Source of the DNA: Haematobia irritans
Lineage: Eukaryota > Arthropoda > Insecta > Diptera > Muscidae
Direction: 5' to 3'
Assembly (NCBI RefSeq): GCF_050003625.1
Contig: NC_134398.1
Location: 79,764,003-79,828,002, forward strand
DNA length: 64,000 nucleotides
In this document: positions 33,394 through 44,142 of the stretch, in pieces
Layout: each line of letters opens with the position of its first letter
How positions within the stretch are numbered: the stretch's first letter is position 1
The notes under the pieces: model-generated
What the model saw: the letters and a program-made list of their open reading frames with translations, nothing else
What the model was told of the DNA's origin: nothing
Databases searched by the model: none
Translations under genes and position numbers: made by a program

Positions 33394-33510
33394 TTGCTTT
33401 CGTCTTTGCTGGCGTCTTCAAACGTTTTTGGTGGTCTTCCACGTTCTTCATTTCTCACATCAAAGTCATTATTTCTGAATCGTTGCATGTTGCTTCTGAT
33501 AGAGCATGAC
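33394..33510 (-). pseudogene. Mariner transposase fragment
   Basis: The minus strand reads MQRFRNNDFDVRNEERGRPP followed by KTFEDA, the linker between the two helix-turn-helix motifs of mariner transposases. It is clearly a different subfamily from the Himar1-like copy. Only about 35 codons survive; no ends are seen. Confidence 0.75.
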
Positions 33511-34064
33511 CATGTGCCCATTAGCGTAGCTAGACAATTTTCCAAAGGGTGGGGGGTGGGGAGTATAGCCCCTCTTACAAAAAATTAAGAGACTTAAGTT
33601 ATAGGTTCAATTAATGTTTAATTTTATAAAAGTGAATAAAAAACAAGTGAGTAAAGTAGAAAGTCGGGCGGAGCCGACTATATCATACCCTAAACCACCC
33701 CTACGGAATTAGTAAACATTACTTGTGGGGTATCAATGGTATAGGTTTGGGGAAAAACCGCATTTCCATATTTAAGAATGGGAGTTTAATCACAATCTGA
33801 AGAGAAATGTCTGATTTTAGGAGCTATAGTTGATTCTGAACCTACAGAGTTAGTTTGCCACTAATATTGAGTCCATTATTAAATAAACGCAAGTTGACCC
33901 CATTTATCGAAATCGGACGACACATATATATGGGAGCTATATCTAAATTTGATACGATTTTTCCAAATTCAATAGCGTTCGTCTCTGTACCAAAAAACCG
34001 CCACATACCAAATTTCATTAAAATCGGTTATTAATTGCGACCGGAATCCTGCGAACAACAAATA

Positions 34065-35380
34065 AAGGGTGATACGGTCAAAATTTGGTCAATATAAACT
34101 TGACGTATTTTTTTCAATTTTGCATTTAAAAAACCTGAACACCCCTCATTTAAAAAACCTGAACACACCCAAGGTGTGTGTGTGTAGAATGTTGCTCCTA
34201 TTTTGATTTTGGAATTCACTCTTCAGTTGTCAAAATGCCGTCCAAGCAAGAAGAGCAGCGTATCAAAATTTTGCTCGCGCATCGCGAAAATCCGAGCTAC
34301 TCGCACGCAAAGTTGGCAAAATCACTAAAAGTTGCCAAATCAACCGTTACAAATGTAATTAAAGTGTTTGGGGAACGTTTGTCGACAGCCAGGAAGTCTG
34401 GATCGGGGGGAATTCGAAAACCGGAAGCCGCTGAGACGACAAAGAGTGTTGCCGGTAGTTTCAAACGAAACCCTAACCTCTCTCTCCGAGATGCCGCAAA
34501 TAAGCTGGGTGTATCGTCTACAACCGTGCATCGAGCCAAAAAACGAGCCGGACTATCGACTTACAAGAAGGTAGTGACTCCAAATCGCGATGATAAGCAA
34601 AATACGACGGCCAAAGCGCGATCCCGGAGGCTGTACACGACGATGCTGACGAAGTTTGACTGCGTGGTAATGGACGACGAAACCTACGTCAAAGCCGACT
34701 ACAAGCAGCTTCCGGGACAGGAGTTTTATACGGCAAAAGGAAGGGGAAAGGTAGCAGATATTTTCAAGCACATAAAACTGTCAAAGTTCGCAAAGAAATA
34801 TCTGGCTTGGCAAGCCATCTGTACCTGTGGCTTGAAAAGCAGCATTTTCATAGCTTCCAGGAACTGTCAACCAAGAAATTTACGTGAAAGAGTGTTTGAA
34901 TAAACGTCTGCTGCCTTTCCTGAAGAAACATGGTTTTTCCGTACTGTTTTGGCCGGATTTGCAATCTTGTCATTACGGTAAAAAGGCCATGGAGTGGTAC
35001 GCTGCCAACAACGTGCTGGTGGTTCCCAAGGACAAGAACCCTCCCAACACGCCAGAGCTCCGCCCAATTGAGAAATACTGGGCTATTGTCAAGCGGATCC
35101 TAAAGAAGACCAAACAACTGCTAAGGACGAGCAGCAGTTCATGGCAAACTGTCTTTCTGCGGCGAAGAAGGTGGACAAGGTGGCTGTACAAAATCTGATG
35201 GCAGGTGTCAAGCGTGAGGCCCGGCAATTCGGATTTGGAAAAGCGAAAGCCTAACTGAATATTTTTCCTGAATTTTATACTAATTGAACTTGAAAAAGAA
35301 ATTTAATTTGATTTTTTAAATAAACGATTTCACCGATTTACACGCGTTTTCCCTTGACCAAATTTTGACCTATCACACTT
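34065..35380 (+). mobile_element. ITmD37E-type (DD37E) Tc1/mariner element, nearly full length
   Basis: Left end AAGGGTGATACGGTCAAAAT; right end, inverted, AAGTGTGATAGGTCAAAATT. The TIR is about 27 bp. TA is duplicated (34063-34064, 35381-35382). The empty site, CAACAAATACATGGACAG, is present inverted at about 61020-61045 in another HINE-2 copy. Length 1316 bp. Confidence 0.92.
34232..35254 (+). pseudogene. DD37E transposase, two frameshifts
   Basis: Start MPSKQEEQRIKILLAHRENP at the ATG near 34234. Two helix-turn-helix units (SHAKLAKSLKVAKSTVTNVI; LSLRDAANKLGVSSTTVHRA) and a basic GRPR-like linker precede the DDE domain. The catalytic residues are MDDETYV, WPDLQSCHYG and RPIEKYW; 37 residues separate the second Asp and the Glu, giving DD37E, the ITmD37E group first known from mosquitoes. 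An extra base at about 34860 (after IFIAS) and a lost base at about 35118 (near KTKQL) shift the frame; the natural C-terminus, KREARQFGFGKAKA, is readable to 35254. It is recent but inactive. Confidence 0.92.
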
Positions 35381-35570
35381 TACATGGATGGACGGACAGA
35401 CGGACGGACACCAAGCGCTAGATCGACTCAGGAGGTGATTCTGAGTCGATCGGTATATATTTTAGGGGTCCAAAATCAATATGTATTTCTGGTAGGCACT
35501 TTTTTGGCAGATCAAAGTAATTATAACCTTACCACTTTTTGGTTAAGGGTATAAATAGACTTCACCATAA

Positions 35571-35934
35571 CTAGACAATTAATTTATAAAAAAGCAAATA
35601 AAAGTAGTTCCACACTTTTCCCACCAAAAAATTTGGGTGTTGTTCTAAAGGCACAACTTTGAAAGCACTTCCAAAAATGTCCTCACAGAGAAGTTAATTT
35701 AACTTCGGAGGAAGTTTTTTAATTCAATTTTTTATAACGTTTGTTTTTTCGTATTTTTAATGGATAATTTTTTTAATGGGTTAAAAAAGAAAGAAAGAAG
35801 AAGAAGAAGAAAAAAGATTATAAAATGGTACAAATTGTTCAAATTTTGCCGTCAAAATCATAACAACTTATAAAAAAAATTTTATTCGGAAAATATTACA
35901 AAATTTTTTATTCATCTTATAATAAAGAAACGAA
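35571..35934. other. Spacer with GAA-rich tract
   Basis: No gene. A purine run AAGAAAGAAAGAAGAAGAAG occurs at about 35788-35812. Confidence 0.35.
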
Positions 35935-36177
35935 CTTACAATTTAGAAGACAATGTTAAGAAATAAAATTATATATTGCCATCGGCAACTGCTACCACAA
36001 CGCAAAGTCGTAAATAGGTTTTCAAATTCTGGGGGGGGGGGGCTAAAATTTTTCTGGGGGGCTTTAAGCCCCCTCCCCAGATGTCTTCCTATGCTTATGT
36101 ATATGCCTCGACAAGCATTCGATGCGACTTTGCAGCACTTCAAACAACCAAAACGTGAAATAAAAAAAAATTAAGTG
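35935..36177 (+). mobile_element. HINE-1 3' fragment and G-run segment
   Basis: ACTTACAATTTAGAAGACAA and TTGCCATCGGCAACTGCTACC match the region before the HINE-1 hairpin. This is followed by an 11-G run (36031-36041) and the fold-back GGGGGGCTTTAAGCCCCC at 36056-36073. The hairpin end is missing. Confidence 0.55.
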
Positions 36178-36453
36178 AAAAACAAGTATATACGGCCAGG
36201 CCGAATCTTATGTACCCTCCACCATGGATTGCATAGAAACTTGTACTAAAGACTGTCAACCACAATCGAATTACTTGGGTTGCGGTAAAACTTGCCGATG
36301 GCAAGGAATATTAAAACTTCTTAACACAGTCTTCTCAATTGTAAGTTAGTCCATACAGGGTATATATTAAACAAAAAAGGCCGATTAAATACGTAAATAG
36401 TTCAGTTGAACTAAATTTTCTATAGAAATAAAATTTTGACAACATTTTCTGTA

Positions 36454-37274
36454 CACACATAGAAAAATTTTTACCATACGGTCTCAAATCGATACCGTAC
36501 GTTATTGATAGTTAGCCAACCCCGTATGGTACAATATCAATACCGAACGGTGCAGGCGGTACGCAAAGCATGAAAGTACCATACTTTATTATGAAAATCG
36601 CAATATGGTATTGAAAATAATACTTAAGCGGTATTAATATTTATACCATAAAGGTATTGATGTATAAACAGTGCGGTATTACCAAATAATACCAAAACTG
36701 TAATGAGTTTAATACAAATCCGGAATTTTTTAATTCATTTTAGTTTAGTAAAACACTCAAAGACTTTTTCCTTTAATGTTTTTAATACATAAAATACATA
36801 CATGTACCACATCAGTTTTTCATGCAAAGTTATTCTCTAAATTCTATGTCCCATCGCAGGAACTGAGGCATGCAGTAAAGTTGTTTGTAGTGAGATTTGG
36901 AAAACTTATGTATGTCTCGCGCGGATCTAATGAGAGAAGGATTCTGAATTAGCAAACATTAATAATGCTAAAACATATTATACTTACCGATGCTTCGCTA
37001 TGTTCACAAATTTACGTTTACGTTGATTTCCCAGAAATGTTGTAATTTACTAGGCTATTTCCATTTTTTTGTGCAGAAAATAAACTAAAAATGCGACCAA
37101 TTAGTTTTTATCAACGGCGACATATCATATGTTACGGGGATGTGATAGTTAATACCATAATAATACCGGGTGTAAATCATTTGATATAAAGTGGTATTAA
37201 AATTAATAGGTAATGTGAACCAATCTATCAATACCAAACGGTAATGGCCACGTACCGCCATTTTTCTACCAGTG
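36454..37274. mobile_element. CAC-type element with ACCGTATGG/GGTATTAAT motifs
   Basis: Ends CACACATAGAAAAATTTTTA and, inverted, CACTGGTAGAAAAATGGCGG. TA is duplicated (36452-36453, 37275-37276), and the host 28-bp satellite unit is split exactly at that TA. The outer thirds are packed with ACCATACGG, GGTATTGA and their inverses. The centre (36720-37080) is unrelated and non-coding. Confidence 0.75.
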
Positions 37275-37310
37275 TAGAAATAAAATGTTAACAAAATTTT
37301 CTATAGAAAT

Positions 37311-37544
37311 TGTGGCGATACTATTTCAAATCCTAATTTTGTTTTTTGTTTTAAATTATCTAGTAGTCATAGATTATTTTTCATTTCAATTGATATATGT
37401 TTGTACTTTATATAAATTTAGGATTAACTAAGTAGCCTTAGACTTATGTACGATTTTCTCAAGACAATTGATTTTCATAATTTGTAAAAAATAAAATTAT
37501 TGCTTTTTGAGATTTTTAGTCATCACGACGCATTGATTTCTACA
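37311..37544 (+). mobile_element. LTR of a Ty3/gypsy-type retroelement
   Basis: TGTGGCGATACT...TTTCTACA, 234 bp with TG...CA ends and AATAAAATTATTGC at about 37489. It is followed directly by a primer-binding site (37546-37559, TGGTGACCCCGACG) complementary to the 3' end of tRNA-Trp, as in the CsRn1/Kabuki-type lineage. The left flank is the 28-bp satellite. Confidence 0.75.
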
Positions 37545-37592
37545 TTGGTGACCCCGACGAAAACCGCTGTTATATCAATTTAAACTTGCAAA

Positions 37593-37760
37593 ATGCCTGG
37601 CGACAACAACCATTTAGAAATATCCCGTGTCGCGGTAAAGTTTCCACCATTCTGGCGACAAAACCCTCGATTATGGTTCGGGCAATTGGAGTCACAATTT
37701 ATTACATCTGGAATTATTGCTAATGATACCAAGTTCCACGCATTAGTTTTCACCTACTAA
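37593..37760 (+). pseudogene. Retroelement gag, N-terminal fragment
   Basis: MPGDNNHLEISRVAVKFPPF, then WRQNPRLWFGQLESQF. The pattern PPFW..NP.LWF.Q.E.QF is the start of the gag protein of many insect Ty3/gypsy retrotransposons, which forms the particle. It stops after 55 codons and no protease or polymerase follows. Sequence after 37760 is unrelated, so most of the element is deleted. Confidence 0.75.
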
Positions 37761-38070
37761 ACACGAAAATGAGTTTTAAAAATTTTTCTGTCGATTGGTT
37801 TTCGAGATACAAATTTTTGAACTTTTTTTTACGTATAGCTGGAATTTTTACAAAGAAAATAAGCCCTTACTTAACAAAATCTGATAACAAATAGCGATGA
37901 TGGCAACAACAACAACAATGATGTGAAGTCTGAGTAAGATTTTCCACTTCCACAAAAGTTGAAGGTACCACCAGTAATCATAAGTTTTGTTGGGTATAGT
38001 AATAAAATTTTGACAACATTTTCTAGAGTAATAAAATTTTGACAAGATGTTATATAGTAAAAAACAAGTA

Positions 38071-38266
38071 TATACGGCCGTAAGTTCGGTCAGGCCGAAG
38101 CTTATGTACCCTCCATCATGGATTGCGTAGAAACTTCTTCTAAACACTGCCATCCACAATCGAATTACTTAAGTTACGGTAACGCTTGCCATCGGCACCG
38201 CAACGCTTGCCATCACCATCTTCTAAATTGTATGTAAGTCCATACGTGGTATATATTAAATAAAAA
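38071..38266 (-). mobile_element. HINE-1 3'-end fragment
   Basis: ACAAGTATATACGGCCGTAA and the hairpin TTCGGTCAGGCCGAA through to CCATACGTGGTATATATTAA, cut directly at the start of the next copy. Two HINE ends stand side by side in the same orientation, as in a head-to-tail tandem. Confidence 0.75.
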
Positions 38267-39991
38267 CAAGTATATACGGCCGTAAGTTCGGCCAGGCCGA
38301 ATCTTATGTACCCTCCACCATGGATTGCGTAGGAACTTCTACTAAAGGCTGTCATCCACAATCGAATTACTTGGGTTGCGATAACACTTGCCGATGGCAA
38401 GGTATCGTAAAACTTTTTAACACTGTCTTCTAAATTGTAAGTTAGCCCATACGGGGTATATATTAAACAAAAAAAGGCCGATTAAATACGTATGTAATAT
38501 AGTTTGACAAAATTTTCTATAGAAATGAAAACTTGACAAAATTTTCTATAGAAATAAAATTTTGACAAAATTTTCTATAGAAATAAAAACTTGACAAAAT
38601 TTTCTATAGAAATAAAATGTTGACAAAATTTTTTATGGAAGTAAAATGTTGACAAAATTTTGTATAGAAATAAAATGTTGACAAAATTTTCTACAGAAAT
38701 AAATTTTTTACAAAATTTTCTATAAAAATAAAATTTTGACAAAACTTTCTATGGAAATAAAATTTTGACAAACATTTCTATAGAAATAAACGTTTGACAA
38801 AACTTTCTATAGAAATGAAATTTTGTATGGAAATAATGTTTTGGTAGATTATTTTTGGCGATATGGACCAATTTTTGTGTAATAAGTCATCGGCTATATA
38901 TAACTAAAGACCGATATTGACCAATTTTTACATGGCTGTTAGAGGCCATATATTGACAAAATGTACCAAATTTCAACCGCATCGGATGACTTTTGCTATA
39001 TATAATTATAGACCGATATGGACCAATTTTTGCATGGTTGTTAGAGGCCGTATACTAACACCATGTACCAAATTTCAACTGGATCGGATGAATTTCGCTC
39101 CTCCAAGAGGCTCCTGAGGTCAAATCTGGGGATCGGTTTATATGGGAGCTATATATAATTATGAACCGATATGGACCAATTTTTGCATGGTTATTAGAGA
39201 CTATATACTAACACCACGTACTAAATTTCAATTAGATCGGATGAATTTTGCTCCTCCAAGAGGCTCCGGAGTTCAAATCTGGGGATCGGTTTATATGGGA
39301 GCTATATATAATTATGAACCGATATGGACCAATTTTTGCATGGTTGTTAGAGGCCGTATACTAACATCAGGTACCAAATTTCAACAGGATCGGATGAATT
39401 TTGCCCCTCCAAGAGGCTCCGGAGGTCAAATCTGGGGATCGGTTTATATGGGGGCTATATATAATTATGGACCGATATGGACCAATTTTTGCATGGTTTT
39501 TAGAGACCGTATACTAACATCAGGTACCACATTTCAACCGGATCGGATGAATTTTTCCCCTCCAAGAGGCTCCAGAGGTCAAATCTGGGGATCGGTTTAT
39601 ATGGGGGCTATATATAATTATGGACCGACATGGACCAATTTTTGCATGGTTGTTAGAGGCCGTATACTAACATCAGGTACCAAATTTCAACCGGATCGGA
39701 TGAATTTTGCTGCTCCGGGAGGCTCCCCAAGCCAAATTTGGGGATCGGTTTATATGGGGGCTATACGTAAACGTGGTCCGATATGGCCGATTTTCAATAC
39801 CATCCGACCTACATCAATAACAACTACTTGTGCCAAGTTTCAAGTCGATAGCTTGTTTCGTTCGGAAGTTAGCGTGATTTCCACAGACGGACGGACAGCC
39901 GGACAGACGGACAGATGGACGGACGGACAGACATGCTTAGATCGACTCAGAATTTCACCACGACCCAGAATATATATACTTTATGGGGTCT
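38267..39991 (-). mobile_element. HINE-1 copy, near full length
   Basis: Hairpin end at 38270-38300, 28-bp array (38500-38840), 153-bp array (about 38860-39740), unique part, ACGG microsatellite (39884-39930) and TATATATACTTTATGGGGTC (39970-39989). At GGGGTCTT it passes directly into a second 28-bp array, so the last ~100 bp (GAGCAATATTTCG onward) are missing. Confidence 0.8.
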
Positions 39992-40625
39992 TTTGACAAA
40001 AATTTCTACAGAAATAAAATTTTAACAAAATTTTCTATAGAAATAAACTTTTGACAAAATTTTCTATGGAAATAAAATTTTGAAAATAATGAAAATTTTA
40101 TTATGAACCGAATAAAATTTTAACAAAATTTTCTCTAGAAATAAAATTTTGAAAAAAATTTCTATAGAAATAAAATTTTGGTAGATTATTTTTGGCTCCG
40201 CAACCATGATTATGAACCGATATGGACCAATTTTTGTGTGATTGGACCAATTTTGGTATGGTTGTTAGCGACCATATACTAACACCACGTTCCTAATTTG
40301 AACCGGATCGGATGAATTTTGCTCCTCCAAGAGGCTCCGGAGGTCAAATCTGGAGAACGTTTTATATGGGGGATATATATAATTATGGACCGATATGGAC
40401 CAATTCTGTGACGGTTTTTAAAGATCATATACTAACACCATGTTCCAAATTACAACCGGCTTGGATGAAATTTGCTTCTCTTGGAGACTTCGCAAGCCAA
40501 ATCTGGGGATCGGTTTATATGAAGGCTATACATAATTATGAACCGATGTGGACCAGAATATATAATAATGGTAAAATTCTGGCTTCTGGGGCATATCGGG
40601 CAAAATATATATACGGGTTTTGTAT
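39992..40625 (-). mobile_element. HINE-1 fragment (arrays only)
   Basis: A 28-bp array (39992-40190) with an internal TTATGAACCGAATAAAA, then four diverged 153-bp units of the subfamily otherwise seen at 9900-10200 and 55440-55730. No ends. Confidence 0.75.
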
Positions 40626-40984
40626 TTAAATCTAACAGATTTCTTTCAAAATCAATTGAGTTCTCTTCAGACCCAATACGTACCAATATATGTACGTACC
40701 CAATACGTACACCTCCAACAATTCAAATATGTGTTTTATTCTGACACTTTAACAAAAAGGAACAGTTTTTATGCTAAATATCTCTTTGCTTATGTTTGTT
40801 CTCCATATTTCCTTTCATATATTTGCGCAAATCCGTTGCAGGAATTCAGTGTTTACAAAACAGTGAAGAAAGAGTAAAAATCATGTCAAAAACTTTACGT
40901 ATGCTATTAAAGTATACTAATATCTGCATCAATTTTACTGCTATAACGGTAATCTTAGATTGACATATGGTTATACAATGTCAA
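40626..40984. other. Spacer
   Basis: No gene recognised. Confidence 0.3.
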
Positions 40985-42053
40985 TCTAAGAACATTTTCT
41001 TGATCACATCGTTTAGTTTTTCTTGCAAGTGTCGCTTACGTATACGAAATATAGGTCGTGGTCGCGAAATTCCAGTAGAACTGGGCAAAGTTATAATCAA
41101 ACTATATTTAGAAAATAATCGTTGCACAAAATTGGAGAAGTTGTAGAAAATTCGCATTCCACTATGCAAAAGGTGATAAATTCATATGTGAACAATGGAA
41201 CTTTGCTATCAAAACCAAGATCTGGGCGCCCAAAAAACCTCTCACAGCGTGAAGAGCGCCAAATTGAGAATTCCGTCAAGCTTGACCACAAAAAATCAGC
41301 ACCAAAAATTCAAGAAGAACTTTTGCAAAGTACGAATAAACAAGTCCATCCCCAAACAATTCGAAATGTGCTCTAATATCAAGAATCAATAAAAAGAAGA
41401 AATTAAATTTCGCGAAGGAAACCTTACAAATGCCGGATTCATTTCAAAATTTAATATATTTGGACCGGATGGGGCAAACAAAATCTGGTGAAAACGAAAT
41501 GAAAAAGAGAGATTCCGACTGTTAAACATGGTGGTGTCGGGAAAATGGTATTTGTTGAAACTACGATGGACAAGCACGCTTACCTTAATATTTTAAAAGA
41601 AATTTTGAAAGGATGTGCGACGAAATGGGGTCTTGAAGAAAATATGTTAAGTTTTTGTTTCAACAAGATGATCCAAGCACACCTCTTATTTAGTTAAAAA
41701 ATGGCTTTTGTACAATTGTAAGAATCGAGTGGAATAAAATTTCAAAAAGTGATACAACAGTTTTAGTAGAAGCATGCGTCGTCGTTTAAAAGCTGTAATT
41801 GTTTCAACCTACACTTTTTCCGATTTGAATACATTTTTATTTAATGTACGTATTTTCTTTTTGACATGAATTAATGTTTTTTTGTTTCGGTTTATTTTCT
41901 TATCTTTAAAACCAATTTGTTGTTGAATAGTTTAATTTAGTATTTCTTTAGGAGTTCCCTATGTTAGTTAATTTATTTTTATAAACAAAAACTTATATGA
42001 GTTTAATATTCGACCTGTGCGGTGTACGAAAACTTTTTTGACTCACTGTACTT
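40985..42053 (+). pseudogene. Decayed Tc1-like transposon
   Basis: Relic of a Tc1-family (DD34E) transposase. A first helix-turn-helix piece is at 41035-41110 (GRGREIPVELGKVIIKLYLE, then frame loss). The paired-like N-terminus is HSTMQKVINSYVNNGTLLSK, then PRSGRPKNLSQREERQI and APKIQEELLQSTNKQVHPQT (41122-41376). Catalytic-domain scraps are NIFGPDGANKIW (about 41450) and FQQDDPSTPL-like sequence (about 41660). Many stops and shifts. The right end, inverted, begins CAGTGAGTCAAAAAAG (about 42035-42050), as in Tc1-type TIRs. The left end is lost. Confidence 0.8.
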
Positions 42054-42147
42054 CTACCAAATTTAAAGTCCTTCGGACTAAAACTGCCACATACACTATA
42101 AACACAAAAATGTGTTCAAACACAGACAGACATGGGTCTGCCCTGAG

Positions 42148-42593
42148 CAGAGAATGAAGCCGACCCATTTTTGTCGGCGGAGGCTGACATTAAATTTTTG
42201 CATCCGGCGGCGGCGGCTTGACGGCTAAGCCGATATGAATAAGTCTCTTCGGCGGCGGACAATTATCCATTATAAAATCAATTTGAAGTTATTCGAATGG
42301 TAATGAGATTAGTTGTACAACCAATCTTACAATAAAATTTACATTTCATTCAAATTTTCTGAGGTAAATTTTTGCAAAATTATTATAACACTTTGAAATA
42401 GATTGATTGGGGGTGAAAGGCTCAAAATTTTGACTAAAATTACTACAATTATTAATATAGTTTTTTGATTTAAACTAATATTTTTGATTAATTGGCGGCT
42501 ACATTTGAGTCGAGATGAGCTGACATATTCGGCGGCGGCGTCGACTGGCAAAAAATGGCAGGCGGCGACTGAAATCGGCGGTTTCATTCTCTG
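42148..42593. mobile_element. hAT-type MITE with perfect 8-bp duplication
   Basis: TIR CAGAGAATGAAGCCG, inverted at the right as CAGAGAATGAAACCG. Flanked by GCCCTGAG on both sides (42140-42147, 42594-42601). An 8-bp duplication and CAGNG ends are hAT hallmarks. The interior has CGGCGGCGG tracts near both ends, far more GC-rich than its surroundings. Non-coding. Confidence 0.9.
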
Positions 42594-42639
42594 GCCCTGA
42601 GTAATATTGCCAAAGACAGCATGTGCCTATCTCGTTTCC

Positions 42640-42810
42640 TTCTGGGTGTTGCCAAAATCTGCCGATTTGATTTTTGGAGAACGTATTTTATGAGATTTGT
42701 TTGAAATCTAGTGGTATCTTAGGTCCATTAAGATCTATGACAATTTAGTTACAAATCGGGTCAAGTTTTCAAAATAGCCCCCATATAGACCGATCCCCCG
42801 ATTTAACGGT
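42640..42810. mobile_element. HINE-related fragment
   Basis: GCCCCCATATAGACCGATCC and GGTCCATTAAGATCTATGAC resemble diverged HINE satellite units. No ends. Confidence 0.45.
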
Positions 42811-43565
42811 TTTCGAAGGCGTCGAAGCCAATATTTTTACCCAGAATACCAAAAACATGACAGCGGACACCGACATCTGTTTTTAGCAAATTTTTTCCTG
42901 TGAGCGAATGGAATGCTTGAAGTCTTGTAACTACTGTGTTCTGGCAAAATTTATACATCTTCACCCAGTAGTAGTGCCACTCTGTTTGCTTTACGCTTAA
43001 ATCCAATGCAATTTTGTTCTGCATATTTTATGTTCTGGAATCGTGCAGCGAATACAGCCTCTCCTTCAGTTGCATTCATCCACTTTGGTTACTTTTACTA
43101 CAGCCTCTGCCATATTCACATCGGCCGCTACTATCATGGACAACCCCAACATCTAGCTACGTACTTTCTGATCAACTAACGAAGCTTGCTTTGTGTTTCC
43201 AAACATGCATCTCTGCATACATTCACCATCCCAGCGAAAATTCCCTCCTCTTCAAATTTGCATTCAATAACTTTTTGTTCAAATTCCGTGGCACTGAAAT
43301 ATCGAAATTCAAAATAACATCCAAAAAGTTGTCCACAAATGTATTTGCACAACATAGCCAATAAGAAAATGAGTGGCGGGGTGACAAACTGAAACTTTAA
43401 GCTGATACCGATTCAATCGAATTTCTCTAAATTTTAGTGATTTTCAATACAATTAAAAAATTGATATGTACAGGTTGGTAGATGATTTAACGAATTTGCT
43501 ATTACCAATCGATATATAGATAATCCAGTGAAAGTTTTGGAGTTATTTGTAACACTAAATCTCTA
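42811..43565. other. Low-copy-looking segment, possible decayed coding
   Basis: Minus-strand frames at 42803-43024 (MQNKIALDLSVKQTEWHYYW...) and 43176-43361 (FSATEFEQKVIECKFEEEGI...) have protein-like composition but are separated by stops and match no family I know. They may be an old pseudogene or chance. Confidence 0.25.
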
Positions 43566-44142
43566 CACGGACAAAAAAGTACGTTTTTATATGTGTTACG
43601 ATGTTAAAGATATGTGTTTGGGACACGATCAATTACATTATGTTTATACCTTGAGCCACACTGTGGAACATGATATTATAATTTAGTGCATACTCCCTCA
43701 AAAACAAATCGGTTCTGTAACATATTCTCCCAAATACATTCTGCTTCAAGCATATATATTTTCAGGATTGGTCCAAACAAAATATTGTTTGTATTGTTCA
43801 AACATAGTATGCTTAACCTCAGGCATACACTGGTAGAAAAACCTTTAATGAAATTTTCTTTGTTTATATTTTTAGGGCACAAATTGGTTACTGCCATTTC
43901 TTGTACTTTCAGCATACTCTCTCGGCCTCTCTTTCTAAATACAAATATGTTTATAGGAAATTTCAAAATGTATATATGATTGCACATATTATATTAAAAA
44001 AATGTTATGTCCCAAACATAATATGTTTCAACATATTACCATATATGTCGAAAACATGTTATGCTATGCTTGCACTTAAAAATAATGTGCTAAAATTTGA
44101 GTTTCAAACATATAATTTTTAATTTTTTTTATATGGCAGCTA
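43566..44142 (-). mobile_element. Two CAC element fragments
   Basis: CACGGACAAAAAAGTACG (43566) begins a short plus-strand fragment. At 43693, CTCCCTCAAAAACAAATCGG begins an inverted short copy (about 430 bp) that ends in the TTGAGTTTCAAACATATAAT region without its terminal 40 bp. A further pair of short ends, CACTGGTAGAAAAACC and AAATTTTCTTTG, lies at 43829-43872. Confidence 0.6.

Larger units (their letters stand above)
33640..35570 (-). mobile_element. HINE-2 copy, interrupted by ITmD37E element
   Basis: The left (3') end is ACAAGTGAGTAAAGTAGAAA, with the hairpin GTCGG-6-CCGAC at 33663-33678, then TATCATACCCTAAACCACC. The interior has units with ATATATGGGAGCTATATC. After the nested transposon, 35381 onward has GGACGGACAGACGGACGG, AGCGCTAGATCGACTCAGG, TATATATTTTAGGGGTCC and a terminal GGTTAAGGGTATAAA. 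The architecture is the same as HINE-1 but with little primary sequence in common. Confidence 0.7.
36178..38070 (-). mobile_element. HINE-1 copy carrying a CAC element and an LTR retroelement
   Basis: The end ACAAGTATATACGGCCAGGCCGAATC (a shortened hairpin) is followed by the 28-bp array. The array is interrupted at 36454 by a CAC element and at 37311 by an LTR with a gag start. Array remnants resume at 37990-38070. Confidence 0.65.

Noticed and set aside
43014..43364. 116-codon plus-strand frame
   Set aside because: No domain, no splice pattern; the opposite strand is equally protein-like, so I could not support either.
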